64,000 bases of DNA from Terebella lapidaria (GCA_949152475.1 OX424555.1:57021977-57085976); one strand, 5' to 3'. Shown: positions 45,361 through 60,800, counted from the stretch's first letter. Translations and numbers: made by a program. The notes: generated by a model from the sequence alone, not told the origin.

Positions 45361-48130
45361 TTGTACTGAAGAGTAGTGCTTGGGTAGGCTCATGTGCCTA
45401 TCACATAACTGGTTTGGGATGACAATGTATGAATATACATGTGTGTTTGGCACCAACCCGATATTTTTGAAAGAGACTGTCTGGAACACGAAACTAAGCC
45501 ATTCTTTCACGTAGCTTCTGGAAAACATACAAAAAGCACTAACTTCCTCATGTCGCATGCTAGCACTAACTTCCTCATGACCCTGCTAGTTTCAAAATGT
45601 CAGTAATTATTCATAAATGAGTCTAAATGATATCTGTTAGTCAAATGGCGACAATCAACTTCTGAGGGCTTGCCATTCGAGGCGATCATACTGTATAAAA
45701 TGAAAACACAAATATACAACAAATATATACACATAGTATATTTCTTAAGGGGCAGCCCGACTGAGAAATTGCCCTGTAACTCGTGGTCTTCTTCGAAATT
45801 TAAATCTGAAATTTCTGAAAATCCGCCCATCGTAGATGCTTGAAACTTTCTGCATTTTTCCAATTTGCTGTGTAAAAGAATATAACGATATAATTCGACA
45901 AAGATAAATATTCATATTGCCAAAATATGGGTATTAATAACAATATTTTCAGGTACATCCTGCACTAACAATAACAAATGGATATCCTGCTACAGCGCCC
46001 GAGTCTCAGTTATTTCATTAGCCACTCAGAATCGCACATTGGCAGTGCACAGTTGACACTTTTTTGCTCTTTTGCATCCCAGAAAATATGGCTGCACTGG
46101 TGTTCTGGTCCAAATTGCAGGTGCAATGAAACTCCGACGTCCAGACCAGTGGTCATGCACTGGTGACTCAGCAGGCAGAGGGTCAAGCCAGCAAAGTGGA
46201 CCAAAAAATTATTGCGGACATGTGGTTTGGAATTTGTGTTTGACAGCAAAATAGTGAGTATGTTTTCGGAATCAATACTTGAATTTTTGTGAATTTTTTT
46301 TAATATTATTAATAATATCCATATTTTGATGATAATAATATTTATCTCTGGCAGATTGTATCATGATAGTTTTCTACATGGCATATAGAGGTAGCTTAGT
46401 AAGTTTCATTCTTGTACATTAAGCGGATTTTCAGACATTTCAGTTTGAAGTTTTGAAGCAGACCACGATGACAGGGAATTTCTCCAGTCTTGTTGCTCCT
46501 TAAAATTCTGACGAGTATTGAATTACAGAAAATATGTGGCCAGTATGTGCTCACCGAGGTGATTCCAGCTGAGACATTTATCCCTGAAAAAGCTACGTCG
46601 GGGATGTCCCAAAACACACCGGTTGTTATTGGATGATACCCCATTGTCAGCTCTTGCGTGTTCGCGGTACACTCATCAAATATTTGCTGTGGTTCTATTT
46701 TTCTGTTGCGTGCAGGACTCGATCCAATTAGGTGATATGTCAGGTACTTGAAATGTGTAACTGACTCACGTTTTTGGGTGGCATCACTACAAGTGCGACT
46801 TACTGGACCTAACACACAGCAGTGCTGAGATGAACTGCGAAAGGTAAATTGACACTACACCACGAGTGAGAGCTTGACTATTAGTTTTCTTGGGAGTGAA
46901 TAGCATCTTGGGACCTACTTTTCTGTGGAGTCAATATTCCGACTATTTATATGTGGTCGAAACCTTCGATAATTTTGATTGTGTACACAATGAAAATGCA
47001 GTACAGTCATTTTGTGTATCTGCCATATACAGCTCCTGCATATCTTCATTTTACCTGGTCAGAAATATTATGTGGGAAAACTCTTTTTAATTGTTTTCTT
47101 TTTTCATGTGGCTCTGGAGTCCGGTTAGGCCCAAAAAATGTGATTGTGTTTCCTGTAACATGAATTTCAAAACTAAGTTAGTTAGGCAGGAAAACATTTC
47201 CTCTAAGTATCTGGGGTAGGGGCTTTTACATAACCTGTTCCTCCCTTCTTCAGGTCTGTGCTGACTGCCAACTATATTTTCAGTGAATGCATGACAAAAC
47301 ACCATACTATGCAAGACTTTCAACATTCCTTTTATGCTTCCCTCAATGTGCATATTCTATAACCTCTCCATTCGCATTTTTCATTTGGTGTTGCTGTCTC
47401 AAACTTCATGCAACTTGTTATCTTCCTCTGTATTATGCTAGCTAGCACCGAAAGATAACTGAATGAAAAGCGGTTTTAGTGTGTATACAGTGCACATGTC
47501 TGCGTGAATTATTAGCCAGGTCATCTTAGCACAGAGGACCTTTGAGTTCTAGCTACAAGGATATGGCTGTAAAATTGTAACTGAATAACATTAATAACAA
47601 AGCTACCTTGTTGATGGCTAAGCTATTGTCGAAGTTTGTATCTCTCCAGTTTCATAGATCATACTTACTAAATTCTGAAATTTATGTAAAGATGCATGAA
47701 ATTAGTGTTTTCGTCGAAGACAAACTAGTCGATCTTGCTGACGTCAATGGTGAGACAATTTTCAAACGTAACATTTGTTCCGAGGAACATTGCTCCACGA
47801 AAATGAACAACATGATCTTTGACTGTTTTGAACGAGTCCAATGGACTCATCCATCGCCTGTCTATGGTATGATGTGCGCACCTCCACAGGAAATAAACAG
47901 CAAATGTTCGGTGTTACTTCTTGTTCCATCAACTGGAACCTGCATATGCACAGCGTTGTTTCAATCCAAAATATTAAAATTTCGCACCACCACGTTTCTG
48001 ACATATTCTGTCAATCACAAAGCCGGTAGCACACTGTGGGGCAGTGTGATTTCAGTGTTGGTTTTGTAATGGTTTCTGGACGATAACTCAAGAGGGTACC
48101 AGGTATTCAGGTAATGGCTCTGACTTCAAG
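45361..48130. other. Unassigned sequence
   Basis: Open frames of 139 codons (46396-46815, minus) and 153 codons (47608-48069, plus, running up to this boundary) show no recognisable domain. Their lengths are near what chance gives in 64 kb of this composition. No shared repeats were seen apart from a 17-bp duplication near 45536-45581. Confidence 0.35.
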
Positions 48131-48545
48131 TTGGAATCAATTTTAAAATCATCCAAATTTAGCATCTTGTTTGTCACGCAAACTTGAAAGTACATCTCGA
48201 GATAGTCGCGAATATACAGGAAATATGCACAGTTCGACAACAGATACTTAGAAAAATTGCCGTTAATCGTGCATGAAAACAGTGGATATCGGCCTGCCTA
48301 CATTGCCGGTTGCCACAGTTTCTAGACAAATACCAATGACGTCATGAGACTGTGTGTAGAACTCGCCCTCAAGGCGGGCTGCTTTGAGGAAAAATTTGAT
48401 GCGAGATTGACTGGCCCGAGTTTGAATCTCGATCTGGCAACTCAATTTAGACCCAACTTGTTCACGTTTTCTCATTCAACAGACAGAACAAAGCTACTGC
48501 AGAATAAATACATTTTGTAAATTATAAAAGTGATTATAGCTTTAA
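48131..48545 (+). mobile_element. Third copy of the CRE-bearing 400-bp repeat
   Basis: This is a single copy in the orientation of arm 1 at 36.3 kb, with CCAAATTTAGCAT near the start, TGACGTCA at about 48337, GCTTTGAGGAAAAATTTGAT, and an end at GATTATAGCTTTAAAA. Its left end resembles the ends of both arms at 36-37 kb, which helps define the true boundary. Confidence 0.85.
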
Positions 48546-51510
48546 AATTGCGGTTGTTTAACCACCCGGTAAGATCAAAATTGATCAAGGTCTCGGACTC
48601 ATTTTTGCTCAGGCATCCTCGAGATTTCATGTATATCTGGGAATAGTGTATCGCAGAATGAGACAGGGTATTTTTCAGACTCGTGGCCCTATATTACCAT
48701 GGTAGTTAGGGATGAAATTTGAACGCAAATATTTCTGCGTCAGCATTTTCATTGTTGTGCTCTATACCGAAATGCCTCCAAAGGCATCTTTAGTTCTCCG
48801 ATTTCAGTTCCTGATACATCTTGCCATCCCATCCTCACCGTCACTTTATTGCCTCGGCCTCACTACGATTTGGTTTTCATTATACTTCATCGATCTTCCT
48901 CTCGTTGCCTTTTTCTCAAGTACCTTGTCGAATCTCACCATGGAGCCTTCGAGCCATAGCTCTATATGCAGCGACGAAGGCCACCTCTTTCTCAATTGTC
49001 ATCAGAGTAAAAAAAAATGGCATCAGATTTTCTTTGCATCTTGTATCGCATCTTGCTCCTCGTGAGATTTAGTCCTCTCCAAAAGTTGAATCTTCCATCT
49101 CAGTGTTCTGAGAGTGCTGCGCGAAGCTTGCTGGAGAACGGTTAAAGAGATGCAAATTTTAGTTGAGCTCAAGGATATCCAGAGGAACGCTTTGTTTGGG
49201 CTGTTCTGTTCTGTTACGCAGTGATTGACGGCGTATCTGTCTCTGATAGTGCACGAAATGTAGGCATTCATCTTCACCAGTGCCGCTAGCATCAGCCCTC
49301 GGCCAGTAGGTTTCGGCTACACTCATCGTAGTTGTTCTGCTCATTTGTAGTACAATGTATGTACAATGTGTCTATTAGATGTCTATTTTGAGAGCTTTTG
49401 TCCCTATCGATAACCTACTACTATACGAAATCTATTTACTTGTAAGCTACAGTGAGTGGAAGAGTCGCCTACTGACCCTCCAGGCAGCTGTGCCACACTT
49501 AGCATCCTACAGTCCCCCAGCAGTGTTCCAAGCAGATTGACAAGGTAAACAGTGCTTGGCCTGTCTGGAGGTCGGAGATGAAGGCCACCTCTTGGCCCAT
49601 ACGAGCCACGGTTGTTGTGCATGGCAGAGCTCCGGTTTTGTTTTCCTGTAACCGACTCAGCCATGTACTGAACAATTGTGCAGCATGCTTAATGGGCATC
49701 TGGAGTTCCCAATTCAAAGTAAAATTCGTTCGTAGAGAAATTATAACTCGTCCTTGATAGGAATAATGTCACCGTCCTCTGAAGCTCTTTGATATTCCAG
49801 GACTGGTTTTTCATACACTACTCGTATTCGGGGATTGAGATCACGTTTTGTCTGTAAGCAATTCTAATAGCGGACGCCACAATATTTGTTTCCTTCCTGT
49901 TTCCACTTTGGAGTTGCAGTATTTAATTGTTGAGATGACAAAAGGAAACATAAGCTTGTCTATCTTCTGGGTATCTCGATTGCATCCAGTGTTACGCTCT
50001 GCAAAGTATTTCGCTCTCCAAGATGACGTGCAGTCCCCCTGCTTCCAGAACGGTGCTTCACTCGGGAGTCCATGGGATTTTGTAGCGAGGGCAAGTTGTA
50101 GTTATTTCTGTTGTTGACTCACTTTCTGCCGAAGTGCAGATTTAGGATTGCTGGAATGTTTTGCTGTCCAAGAGCTACTACTCAAGACTTCGCTCGACCA
50201 CATCTCTCTGTTCATCAACATTACAATATTAAAATGTGAATGAATAAATGTTGAATAAAATAATTGCTTACAGTGTTTCCCAAACTCCATATCTATACAC
50301 ATATCTAGTAAAACCACCAGACGCTAAATATTTCATGCCCTTTCTCACATCTAGATCTAGTGGGATATTATGCTTGTCGCTTTACACAAACCCGGTGAAA
50401 CCAACTCTATTATATACATGACTCATTATCCCACGACCGTCGTCACATATGATTAAACAGTTGATGAGATATTAATAAAATCCAGCAGATACTCTCATTA
50501 AACTCTGTTGTCCTTACTCTCTATTGCTGCGATATGCATGAAATCTTGGAACTCAGGTTCTTTTGCTGAAAGTGTGAAATGTTGGAGAAGTCCTGCTGCA
50601 ACAATCGGATCAAATCTCTTCAAAGATCTGTGAGATTTTAGACCTGTTAGAAATATTCTGCGAAATTACATTCGGTGAAACGTGTCGTTTTACCAATTGA
50701 TCTGGTATTACAATTTTTGTATATCTATTATTGCAGTACAGTATCCATTTTTGCATGCAACATCCATCAAATTGTGTGTGATTATCCAAAAAATAATACA
50801 AGTAGGCTTATTCTTGCAAGTAATGGCCATATTCATGACTGATTGCGATCCACTTGCGTGTTTAATGTAATATGAGGAGTGTGATCACATGAAAATTCAA
50901 ATAAATTCCTCGTCATGGAGAGATCATATTGTCCATTCAAAATTTTTGTGTGCAATTATTGCTACTGTTCCTCCACTACTCCCATAAATACACAATTTTG
51001 TGCTCACGTTTTATGAATACTGCATTTTGTGAGCTTGAGTCAAATGAACACACCTTTGGCGTCGGTCTCCAATACCAATAGGATATCAAATAAGAGTTTC
51101 CTTTATGGGTACATAATATACATTTCGACTTCGTACTGTCTGTTATATGATATGTCTCATTACCAGCATTATATGATACGCAGGACCCTCCAAGGACCCT
51201 GTTGCTCACCGGCACATTCTATCAATGATTGTGAGCTATTGGAAGCTTAAAAATATACACGTAAAAGCGGTATTTTCAGTTATTCGGAAGCTGGTCATCA
51301 CATACAATGTGAACGTTGTGATGAATAATATGAAGAACTTCCGAAATGTAATTTATCGTTATTCCAGAAACGTCACGACTAGAACACACGAAAGACACAA
51401 CTTTGATTCCAATGCATTAAACTAGATGTGTCGTTCCGATTCTTCTTCCCATTAAAGATCGGTTTTCCTGAGAGTAGCCTGTCGTTATCAATAACTCTCT
51501 GTATTTCTGC
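48546..51510. other. Unassigned sequence
   Basis: No gene is recognised. Minus-strand frames near 49020-49340 and 49400-49720 have some coding-like stretches but no family match and are broken. No repeat or RNA was seen. Confidence 0.35.
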
Positions 51511-51874
51511 ATGTCAGCAGCAATCACAGCGACATTCTGCAATATCGGTAAGTCTTGCCTGATTCAGGTTGGGATTCAGTTACCTAACCAATTAATAGTG
51601 AATGAAATTGTATGGGATGGTCTGTCCTCCATTCTCGTCTTGCCATTAATAATTGTCGACTTGTACAGTACTAGCTCACCATTACCATTGAGAATGGTAC
51701 AAGAAGAGGGTATTGGTGTTCAACGTCCCTGGCATGCACAAAAAATACTGTCACCAATTTCTGCTCGACATGCGCTACTTGCCAATAAATTACTACGTTT
51801 ATGTAAAGGGGCACTACTTGGAGAAAGCTACATCGCTGTTCCGTCCAGGTCATCAAGTGGTCATCCGCCTGGCA
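51511..51874 (+). CDS. Candidate two-exon gene fragment, product unknown
   Basis: Exon 1 (51511-51547) runs from an ATG and ends ATATCG before a near-ideal donor, GTAAGT. Exon 2 (51693-51874) follows an acceptor at 51691-51692 and ends CTGGCA before GTAAGC. Phases agree: one base plus two make a Glu codon at the junction, and exon 2 ends at a codon boundary, so at least one more exon should follow. The 73 residues include WYKKRVLVFNVP, KKYCHQFLLDMRYLPINYYV and SLFRPGHQVVIRLA. Third positions are GC-richer than the flanks. The first exon may extend upstream to about 51478 without a stop. I recognise no family and found no following exon. It may be a real but undefined gene or an eroded one. 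Confidence 0.35.
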
Positions 51875-54800
51875 GTAAGCAATAATTCTATATGTGCGTC
51901 TTATACATGTATGCCTGCCACGAGGTACTGAATCCTCCGTCCGGTGATCATAACAAATTGCGTACTTCTGACGGGATGAGCGAGCTCCTTCCTCGCTGTC
52001 TGTGATGGGAGCTCGTTCAGTCGGTCCTAATTACCTGCGCCTCATCCATTTTCACTTCTCGTGGGAGCGTGTGACGACAGGACGTAATGACATGCTAATT
52101 ATGAAACAAATTCCTCGCCGACGCCCACACGACACGTATCCGCGGTCGTGTCTGCTGCCGGTGGTGGGGGGGAGAATCAAAGGTCCTTTGGGAACGCTTT
52201 CGAGAACTGACTCACTATTCAATAAGAGCGTCGGCGACCGATCCAGTTACGTTCTCATCCATAATTAACATGATATTGTGTTAATCATAACCAGAAGATC
52301 CTGTGATTTCTCATTTCTCGTGTACAGATGGGAACAATATTGATACGCATTCTTTTTTGTTTGCGGATTCGAATTATCGTTTGTGTTTGTACCGTGCATT
52401 AGTATCCCTAGTATTGATGATTCGGCTGGTGAATCCAGATCAGTATGTGCTATTCATAAGGCAGTGTAGATCAATGTCATGAATATCCCAGTTTCTTCCA
52501 TCCAAAACAGGAAATACGGAATTGATACGACAGATATAGTCAAGGGAATCATGGTAATGAACCAAGAAATCGAAACCTGACGAGCAGTGATTTATACAAG
52601 ATGATTCTCAAGGACAATCAATCGATCGATCCTGTCCGCATTTGAATAAGACCTTTGATGCCCAAACGTTATGAAATTCGGAATATTGTGGCGACGTTGA
52701 CATATTGACATCTGTATTTTTTTGTATCAAAAAAGGCTATTCAAATTCTATGCTATATAGTTCAGAATATTATGAACCGGCACGGATATGGTATGAATGG
52801 CGAACTTTCGTTACCATGAATTTCCATGAATATCTTTTTGACTACGTTATAAATAGGGCCACGTCACCAAAATCACTGTCCCTCCCCAGTCATTGTCGAA
52901 TTTGTAACATGATCCGTCTTGTTCATTATTTCATTTTTGACGTAGATCTTCACTGTCGCTGTAATTTTCTGCGGCGTGCGTGCAAGATAAAATCCAATTA
53001 GTCGATATGTCACGTCCTCGAGATGGGGATTCGATACTCGTTATTGGCGATAACATCAGGAGTGTGAGGTATAATGACCGACTTGTCACACGCAACATCG
53101 GTAATGAATGGCCACACTCGAGAGAAGGAGTCGAAGTCGCGCATACCTTACCCCGGAGTCTCGACAGGTCTTAACGACGGCGGCGGAAGTGAGCGCAAAG
53201 CACGCAGGGACGAGTCGTTACAAAAATATGTGCAAGGCAATGAACGACGAAAGTGACAGGCGCAGTCGTTTGATATCTGCACGTAATTAAATTTTCTTGA
53301 GGACCAAAGCACAACTCACAAGTGTCGACTGAAATGAGTCAGTCAAATACGCTGGTACCGAGGTACGTAGATAGAATATAAATTTCAAAAGCAACCAAGG
53401 ACGATGTCATCCGTGAACAGTTGGGTCTCAGTTGCTGATGATTGTGTTGATTACCATCTTGTACTGAATGATCCCGACCACATTTCTGTAGGTGTCACTA
53501 GGTGCACGCTCTGAAGAAGGACACAAGACTCAGCGGGCTCCATACCCTGAACAATATAGGGAACGGGGCTAATCGATACTGATAAATACGAGATCTGCAT
53601 CGATACATTCGCACTATCACCAAACAAAAGGATGGCGAATCAGTCGTGACGACATTGCACACCCACAATGAGAATTAGCAGCAAAAGTTGTTTCCTCTGG
53701 CGCTGGACATTTAGATTAGTCATCGGAGGCGGATTTAATCGTCTGGAAACTGTTTTTTTCCTACTATAATTGGCATCATTGTCCAGTATGCCTATGTGTT
53801 AATAAGATATACATGTATCCTCTGCGAATGACAGTCTACAGCATAACATGAGCACAAAACAGCCGTAGACAAAATGGAAATGCACTCATGAAGAAAAATT
53901 CATCACGGTGATTTCCTACACACTTATCTATTTGACCCACAACTGATGTCGCCTATCACTAGACTGAAACAATAAAACTAAAGATTCTCAGTGTCTTCGC
54001 TTTTGAAGGCAACTAGTATAAAATTGCAAAAGTGAGACCGAAATCCGTCCATGTGATATTCTTGTTCACAATTAGCTCTGAATATCACAATATATTATTA
54101 GATTTACATATTAAAGAGTTTAATTTCATGTGATGTGGGTGCATTCCCAAAATGAACTTGATGCTGATGGTAGTATCGTTTTGCGCGTATATATACAATG
54201 TAGTTCGTGTGTACTCCTTATAGAATGAGCAAACGTGCGTATTGTACGCAAAAAGTATCAAGAAAACCATTATTGCGTAGGCAGAAATAGGATATTGAAA
54301 TGTATTTGTTCAGTAAAAGTCTCTACAGTAAAATAGCACTTCAATATCGCGTGTGTGTAGATGAGCCATCTAGAACGATTGACCAATTTGTGACATACAT
54401 CGCATGTATGTACTCTCGGGAAACTTCTTTGCTATCGCGAAGCAGCACTTAACCTAACCAGTTCCCCAGCAGAACTGTGACTGTGCGTGTTAAGTACTCT
54501 CGCGGACGCGGCTATAACGCCAACTAAATTGCCTCGTTCATATCTCTAAGTGTGTTAGATGGATGAAGTTCCTCCTCCCGAGGGTGCACCATCCTGTCAT
54601 TTGGGATATTTATGTGACACCAGGAGCAAGTTTATGACCAGAGATGTTGAGTCAAGATCTCCTCATACCATCTTCCACATCTCGGAAGTGTGCAGAAGAT
54701 TTACTTTTCTGAACATAAAAACTGTACCCTATCCCAATTATATACATGCGTAATGTATTCAATGATCTCATAATATTGTTCGCTAGAAGGTCGTTCTTCT

Positions 54801-57800
54801 ACGTACAAATAAATTTTAGCTAAAGTTTATGAAACATCAATGTGAAACATAATTGTGCACTCACTAATAATATGCAAATGTATTCACGCATAATGCTCAG
54901 CGCGGTTGTTATATCAAAAGACAAACTTTATATTACAATAGAAGCCAGCACGCACCTGCCCGTCATCTGTTACGTGGTTGATTCCGAAATTGTCATCCGC
55001 CATGTGCAGTAAATCGCCATTTCGCGTGTTCAAGGGCCCAGACAGTGTTGTTGCCTGTCGTCACATATCAGGATTAGGATCATGCTTGGGTCATTGTGGC
55101 CTCAAGCTCAGTCGATTGCGGAAACGATTCCTCCATCTAAGGCTGAAGCTACCACCGTGATGGATGATTTCTTGGGAAAGATTTATTTGCTGTTGTTGAC
55201 TCATTCAACGCAAAAGAATCACAGGATTTTAATGGGAATGGCGCAGAGTAGCACATAAGAACATAATGGACCAACAGATTCTAGTTCATCAACATGGCCG
55301 CAGAAACAATGGTTGACACAGACGACGTTGTCACCAACACTCTGTAGATGATGAAATGCAAATGAAGTGAGTATATGGATACATCCATAAATCAAGATTA
55401 CCCACCTTCTTATTTGGATTGCGGTCTATTCACGGGTGTACCCTCCGTGAATATACCACAGTACAATTTCGAGTGTACTCGGGGTATGCACATAAATCGA
55501 AGATCAAGTAAATTATTGATATATCCGAAACAAACAAACCAAAGACATGGAGGAAGCCAACAAAGATCGGCGCGGCAATCAAAACACAGGTACAATCGTT
55601 GTGTTCTTGTGACAATATCAATGAAGAGCTGACATTGAATAATTCCTAATATACAATGTAGTAATACAACAGTTGGAATGATGCTTCTGCTTATTTGCCA
55701 TATTGGTTCCATGTGCGCCCGAAAGCAACTGTAACACGCGGCGACATTTTCAATATGTCATTTAGACATAATTGTGTATTGGGCAACAAGCCCGTTATGA
55801 CAATTTTTCACAGATATAACTATCTGTAACACGTTGAGACTGGTAATGCACAAAGACTGCAATTCAATGTTTTATGGTAATGGGTATTGTTCAACTGGGA
55901 TGCATATGTTGCCTTCAGGCTTGTATTACGGATGGTTTTGGTTTATTTCATATTAGACTTACTTGCCAGTAATCAACTTCTACATAAGCGATATGTAATA
56001 TTATCGATAATGTGATCATAGACACATTCACATAGAAATACATTGCATACTCAATTTAGCTATCACTTTATGTTGATTATATATTGCACATGTTGAGAAT
56101 AATAAGATACACATATTGGTAACGAGCACCTGTCCACCTGACATTCAATTTTGCAATATTATTTATAAATGAACAGAATATAATTGACATTCTCATATTG
56201 TAGGATTTCACTTACGATGTTCGCAATAAGGTTTGAAATGTTCATATTCCGAACGGTGACCGTACCCACGCATTGGTGACCTCTGATGGTCATGGTAAAA
56301 TTCCACGTTTTGTATGCGCTCACACTGGACGGAACCAGTGATGCCTGACAAGCCTGACCGGACAATACTCAATACAAGGATGTACACCAAGAACAACTGT
56401 GTTGTACACCTGTAAATACTGTGAGCAGCTGCCCACAACTGAACACAGTGAAACTCGCCAGTATTTACTGATCCGTAATACTACTCGTCCACTGAAAACA
56501 TGTTGATCATAGAAGAACAAGCGGCACAAGCTACCTCTGAGAAGATGGAATCACTCATGTGATACATAAACAAGAGGTAACAGTAATTGTTCCATTTTAC
56601 ATTGTGCCAACGTTATATAAAATGTATTGCGCGAATAATGCAATTGACCGCAACGACCCCAACTTCAGGTAATGATTATCATGTGAATGTTGCAGGCTAT
56701 CTGCATCGATATAACATGCATAAAAAGTGTCGCATTTTTGTATGATAACTAGTCACACTGTATGCTCATGGGGTTCTTACACTGTCACTTGAACAAGCAT
56801 AATGGAACTTGAACACTGTTCACGCGCCTTGATTCCAAACAAAACGAGTTTCACGCTCTACTGTCAGCACGAGCATGTACACGGCAGTACAGTTTTACAT
56901 AATGCAGGACACCTTTACAGAGGAGGAAGGTGAAGAGAGTGTGGACATATTATTCCGTTGGGTCAAGTGTGCCTATGATACTTGCTTCGAGATATTTGAA
57001 CGAAAACCAACCCAATTACACACAGCTTTCCTGGTATCAAACCTACATCCTGGAAACGAAAACAAAAAGCATTCTCTTGCCGTCATACCGCGCACGTCAT
57101 AAATCCCATTTTGGGACAATATATATCATTTATTCTGTCGCAGAATGCAACAAGTGTGACGTCAAAATCACGATAAAGGCTATACTTCTTGCTGAATAAC
57201 AAAGGCGAGATGATCGATCAGCCATGAATTAATTAACCATTGCCACAGAATAGACGGCACAATAACTGGGCGATATGGATCCCTCAAGTCGCATCTTCGC
57301 ACTGCTTTTCGTGCCTGAGGATCACATCGCCGGCCGGGTCTTTCGGCTAAATTATCCGTTTGCGTGTGTATCGTTTCTGTAATCTAGACATTTGGCCATA
57401 CACATCAGGATTAGATGGCAGTCATTATCCTCCCTGCCCTGCCGTGCCAAAGAAACTTGTACCTTTTATCCCCAGGTTAGCCTCAACTCAATCGATTCCT
57501 GGGACGGAATCAATGGGGCTTTGTCTTGGTTTTTCTTTCTTTCTACCCAAGTGAAACACTGACTGGGTCTTTGACTTATCATTTGGGGTCGTTGAGCGAA
57601 AGCAAAACCTGGCATTTGAAAGTATTGTATTCTGAAGCCATTAGCACTGTACCCAGTGTGACGAAAACGGAGAACATTGTTCCAGATAATAACTGCATGG
57701 AATTTAAACTTATTCGTGTTGGTTACTTAAGCAAAATATGTCGGTAAATGCTTCGCGGTTCCCTAGAACTACGCGTACAGCTTTCTGGCTAATTCGGAGA

Positions 57801-60800
57801 CCGCGTCCGACTTTCACGTGTCAATGTGCGCGAGTGGTTCTGTTGAAGGTAGATCCCAACCAACACTTTTATTTCAAGTGTATATACTCTTGTGTAGCTG
57901 AAACGAAATAAAATTGTATCCAAACAAAATACGACAGTGCATCAATATATCTTGAGACTATTGCTGAATAGACCTCCAAGTGCGCACCGTGTTGTGAGAG
58001 TCTGGTAATAATAGAACGACTGACAGGTCATTGTTCGCCCCCTGTAGTCACTGAGTTCAGGTTGGAGACGGAGTAGAAATCCAGGCATAACGGGATCGAT
58101 TGTCCCCTATAATCGGTACTTTAAAAATCCAGGCAGTGAGGAAGCATCGATCTAGCTTTATCTGAATTGTGAGATAATAAACTTTCAATAGCAGACAGCA
58201 CATGTCAAACATGAAGTGAAAATGGGACGCACGGTTCTGAGTAAGTATATGTATTATTGGTATCAAAATTCAAATCATGAGAAGAATAAGAATATTATAC
58301 AGTTCATATTGATTCAATGTTTAGTCATTATGGCATGCATAACAAAATTATTATCTTACATACACAACTTCCTATGACATAGGTTATTCCACAAGAAATG
58401 TTTGCCTAATGGCTGGGTGGGGAGAAAGAAAAGAAAGAAAATATTTACTTTTTTTAAAGAAAGAAATAGGTTCCATTCCTACGCATAAGTTCCTAAATTT
58501 CGTCATAATTGTGTCGATTCTCTGCAATATCAGACCCTATTTGGACTAACAGGGACTCCGTTTTGCTGCCTGGAATGGCACAAATTTGGTAGCGATAACC
58601 TCGTATCCCCTCGAGTTCAGCGAGCTTTAACTAAAGTGATGCGCGTCTACTGCTGTCTGGCAGTTTTCCATGGTGTTACAGTGCGGTGTGAGGCAGCGTT
58701 GACCGGTCTGTGGTGCACTAAGCCTCCGGGGGCTCTGGATCTCTATCCGCCTTGAAGTGCTACGTACCCCCAATCAACCTAATTACGTGGAAATTCACCT
58801 TGTTTATTGTCTTCGGCAAGCGAGGATTGGGTTCAACCGAGGTCATTCTCACTGTTTGATCAAATGCGTCGATTGAACCCACTAATTATTTTATATCGAA
58901 GAAAGTGTTTGCCCACTCACGGGCATTGCTCACAGCGCAAACAGAGCATCGGTGTGGCCGCTAATATCATCGTCGAGATTGAGGATAGTCAAGGTTTTGC
59001 TGATGTGGGATATCAGCACCATTGTTGCACAAGCGGTACGGTGTACATAAATGTCTCGGCTTGTTTTATAACAAAATCGACTATGTTTGTAAAAAAAAAA
59101 ACACATTTACGTTTCGAATCGTGCAATCCAAATATACTTGCACGACCCGGCATGTCCAGAATGGTTGACTGGAATAAATATGGGCATGTTATTCATACAT
59201 GTAAAATAGCGCTTTGCAATGATAAACCCAGTTTTTGCTTCTTCGGTATACTTCGGACATGGACTGTCACATGATAATGGACAAAGGGTTGCAGCTGTGA
59301 CTGTATCCATAGAATTAATCACGAATAATCAAAACCTGGGGTAGTAGATAATTGCACATTGTTTTGATTGCATTAAACAATGTGTCTTGATAGTTCACAG
59401 TAACAAACCACTCATAAAATGGACATAATATTAATGTTCTGGAAAGAAATGAGACACGTAATATTTATGAGCAGTCAGGTGAAATACACCAGTCACAAAT
59501 CAAGACGTCTCATATAAATCAAACTGCCAGAGATAAATCGACTGAAATTCAGCATATTTTCATTGAGTTCTATTTTCGCGATACATTGTTGCACCATTTG
59601 GATGTATTGATATTGCCACAAGGACGTGATATACTCCTATCACCTGATACCAATATAACGTCGAGTGGGACAGCTGTATTCAGTGGCAAAAACACATGGA
59701 GCTTTTGATCTTGGTTATTTCCGGTTCTTGCTCAAAGAGATCAGACGCAAAAACCACATGACAGCATCGGGGGGAAGGCCGCTACCTTACGATATGGGAC
59801 AAAATTACATTATACAATGCGAAGTCCTTCCATGAACCTACCGTTTTAACACGTATACGTCGATAAATCGCCGCCCTTATAACCTGACTGAAGGTGATAT
59901 CAACGATATAAGCGATGATAAATAACGCTCTAGCCCGCCGAATTATTAATACGTAGCGCTACAGCTATGCTTGAACTTATTTGGGTACCATGCGAAAATA
60001 CTACTGCATTATTCAACCTCACATTTCCCTGGAAATTAATATAAATTTATCATAATTCGATCAATTTCTAGTAATGTTCGAGTAATATACATTGGACACA
60101 CAATATAGACGATCCAGTGTCCCCCTACGGGCATATTCATACTTGAGACACTGAATAGACTATATAGATATTATCAAGTTATCAGAACGTGAATACATGG
60201 AAATAGATGTGAGGTGTATTCCACTCTACAACCCACATGTAGCTCACATCAAGACATCCAGGCAGCTGCCCCAACTGTAAAACTAAACCTCAGCACCAGA
60301 GCAGCAGGCGACATCAAGGTTAGTGGGCATAACAAAGCCAATCGACATCTTTTCAAAGCCATGTATTCTCTGAAATAAAGCAAGATGAAATCTTGCATTG
60401 CATGTGCTGGGATTCATGTGCGGCGTTCTCGTTACCAAGTCAGATCGATAGTGATAAATCACGTGATTGTTAGTGAGATCGAGTCCTGGTAAACTTGAAT
60501 ACACTGTACTCACTACGGGGGTAGAGCAATCGATTGATCCTCGGCAACGATCCTTGGCAGTTTTCCCCCTGCCGAGGGAAGTTGACAGTATTCTTGTGTA
60601 ACATAGTTTTGCGTGGACTACGAACTTTATTTTCTGTTGGATACCTCTCTCGGATCACACATTTTGTCATGGGATTTATTGAATTAATACTCATGTATGA
60701 CCGTGCAGTAGCTTGTTGTGACATGGACTCACATGATGGGACTACATGGAACTGGAGACAAGGCACCTGCAGGAATTGCGAGTGGTGGTAGCGAGGTAAT

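Noticed and set aside
46396..46815. 139-codon minus-strand open frame
   Set aside because: No family match and no supporting splice or polyadenylation signal that I could see.
47608..48069. 153-codon plus-strand open frame
   Set aside because: No domain, splice or family signal. In 64 kb of this composition about half of one such frame is expected by chance.
49404..49717. Minus-strand frames with coding-like stretches
   Set aside because: Two frames overlap, each broken, and neither matches a family I can name.
58807..59274. 155-codon plus-strand open frame
   Set aside because: No recognisable motif; crosses a poly-A run; length is within chance expectation.
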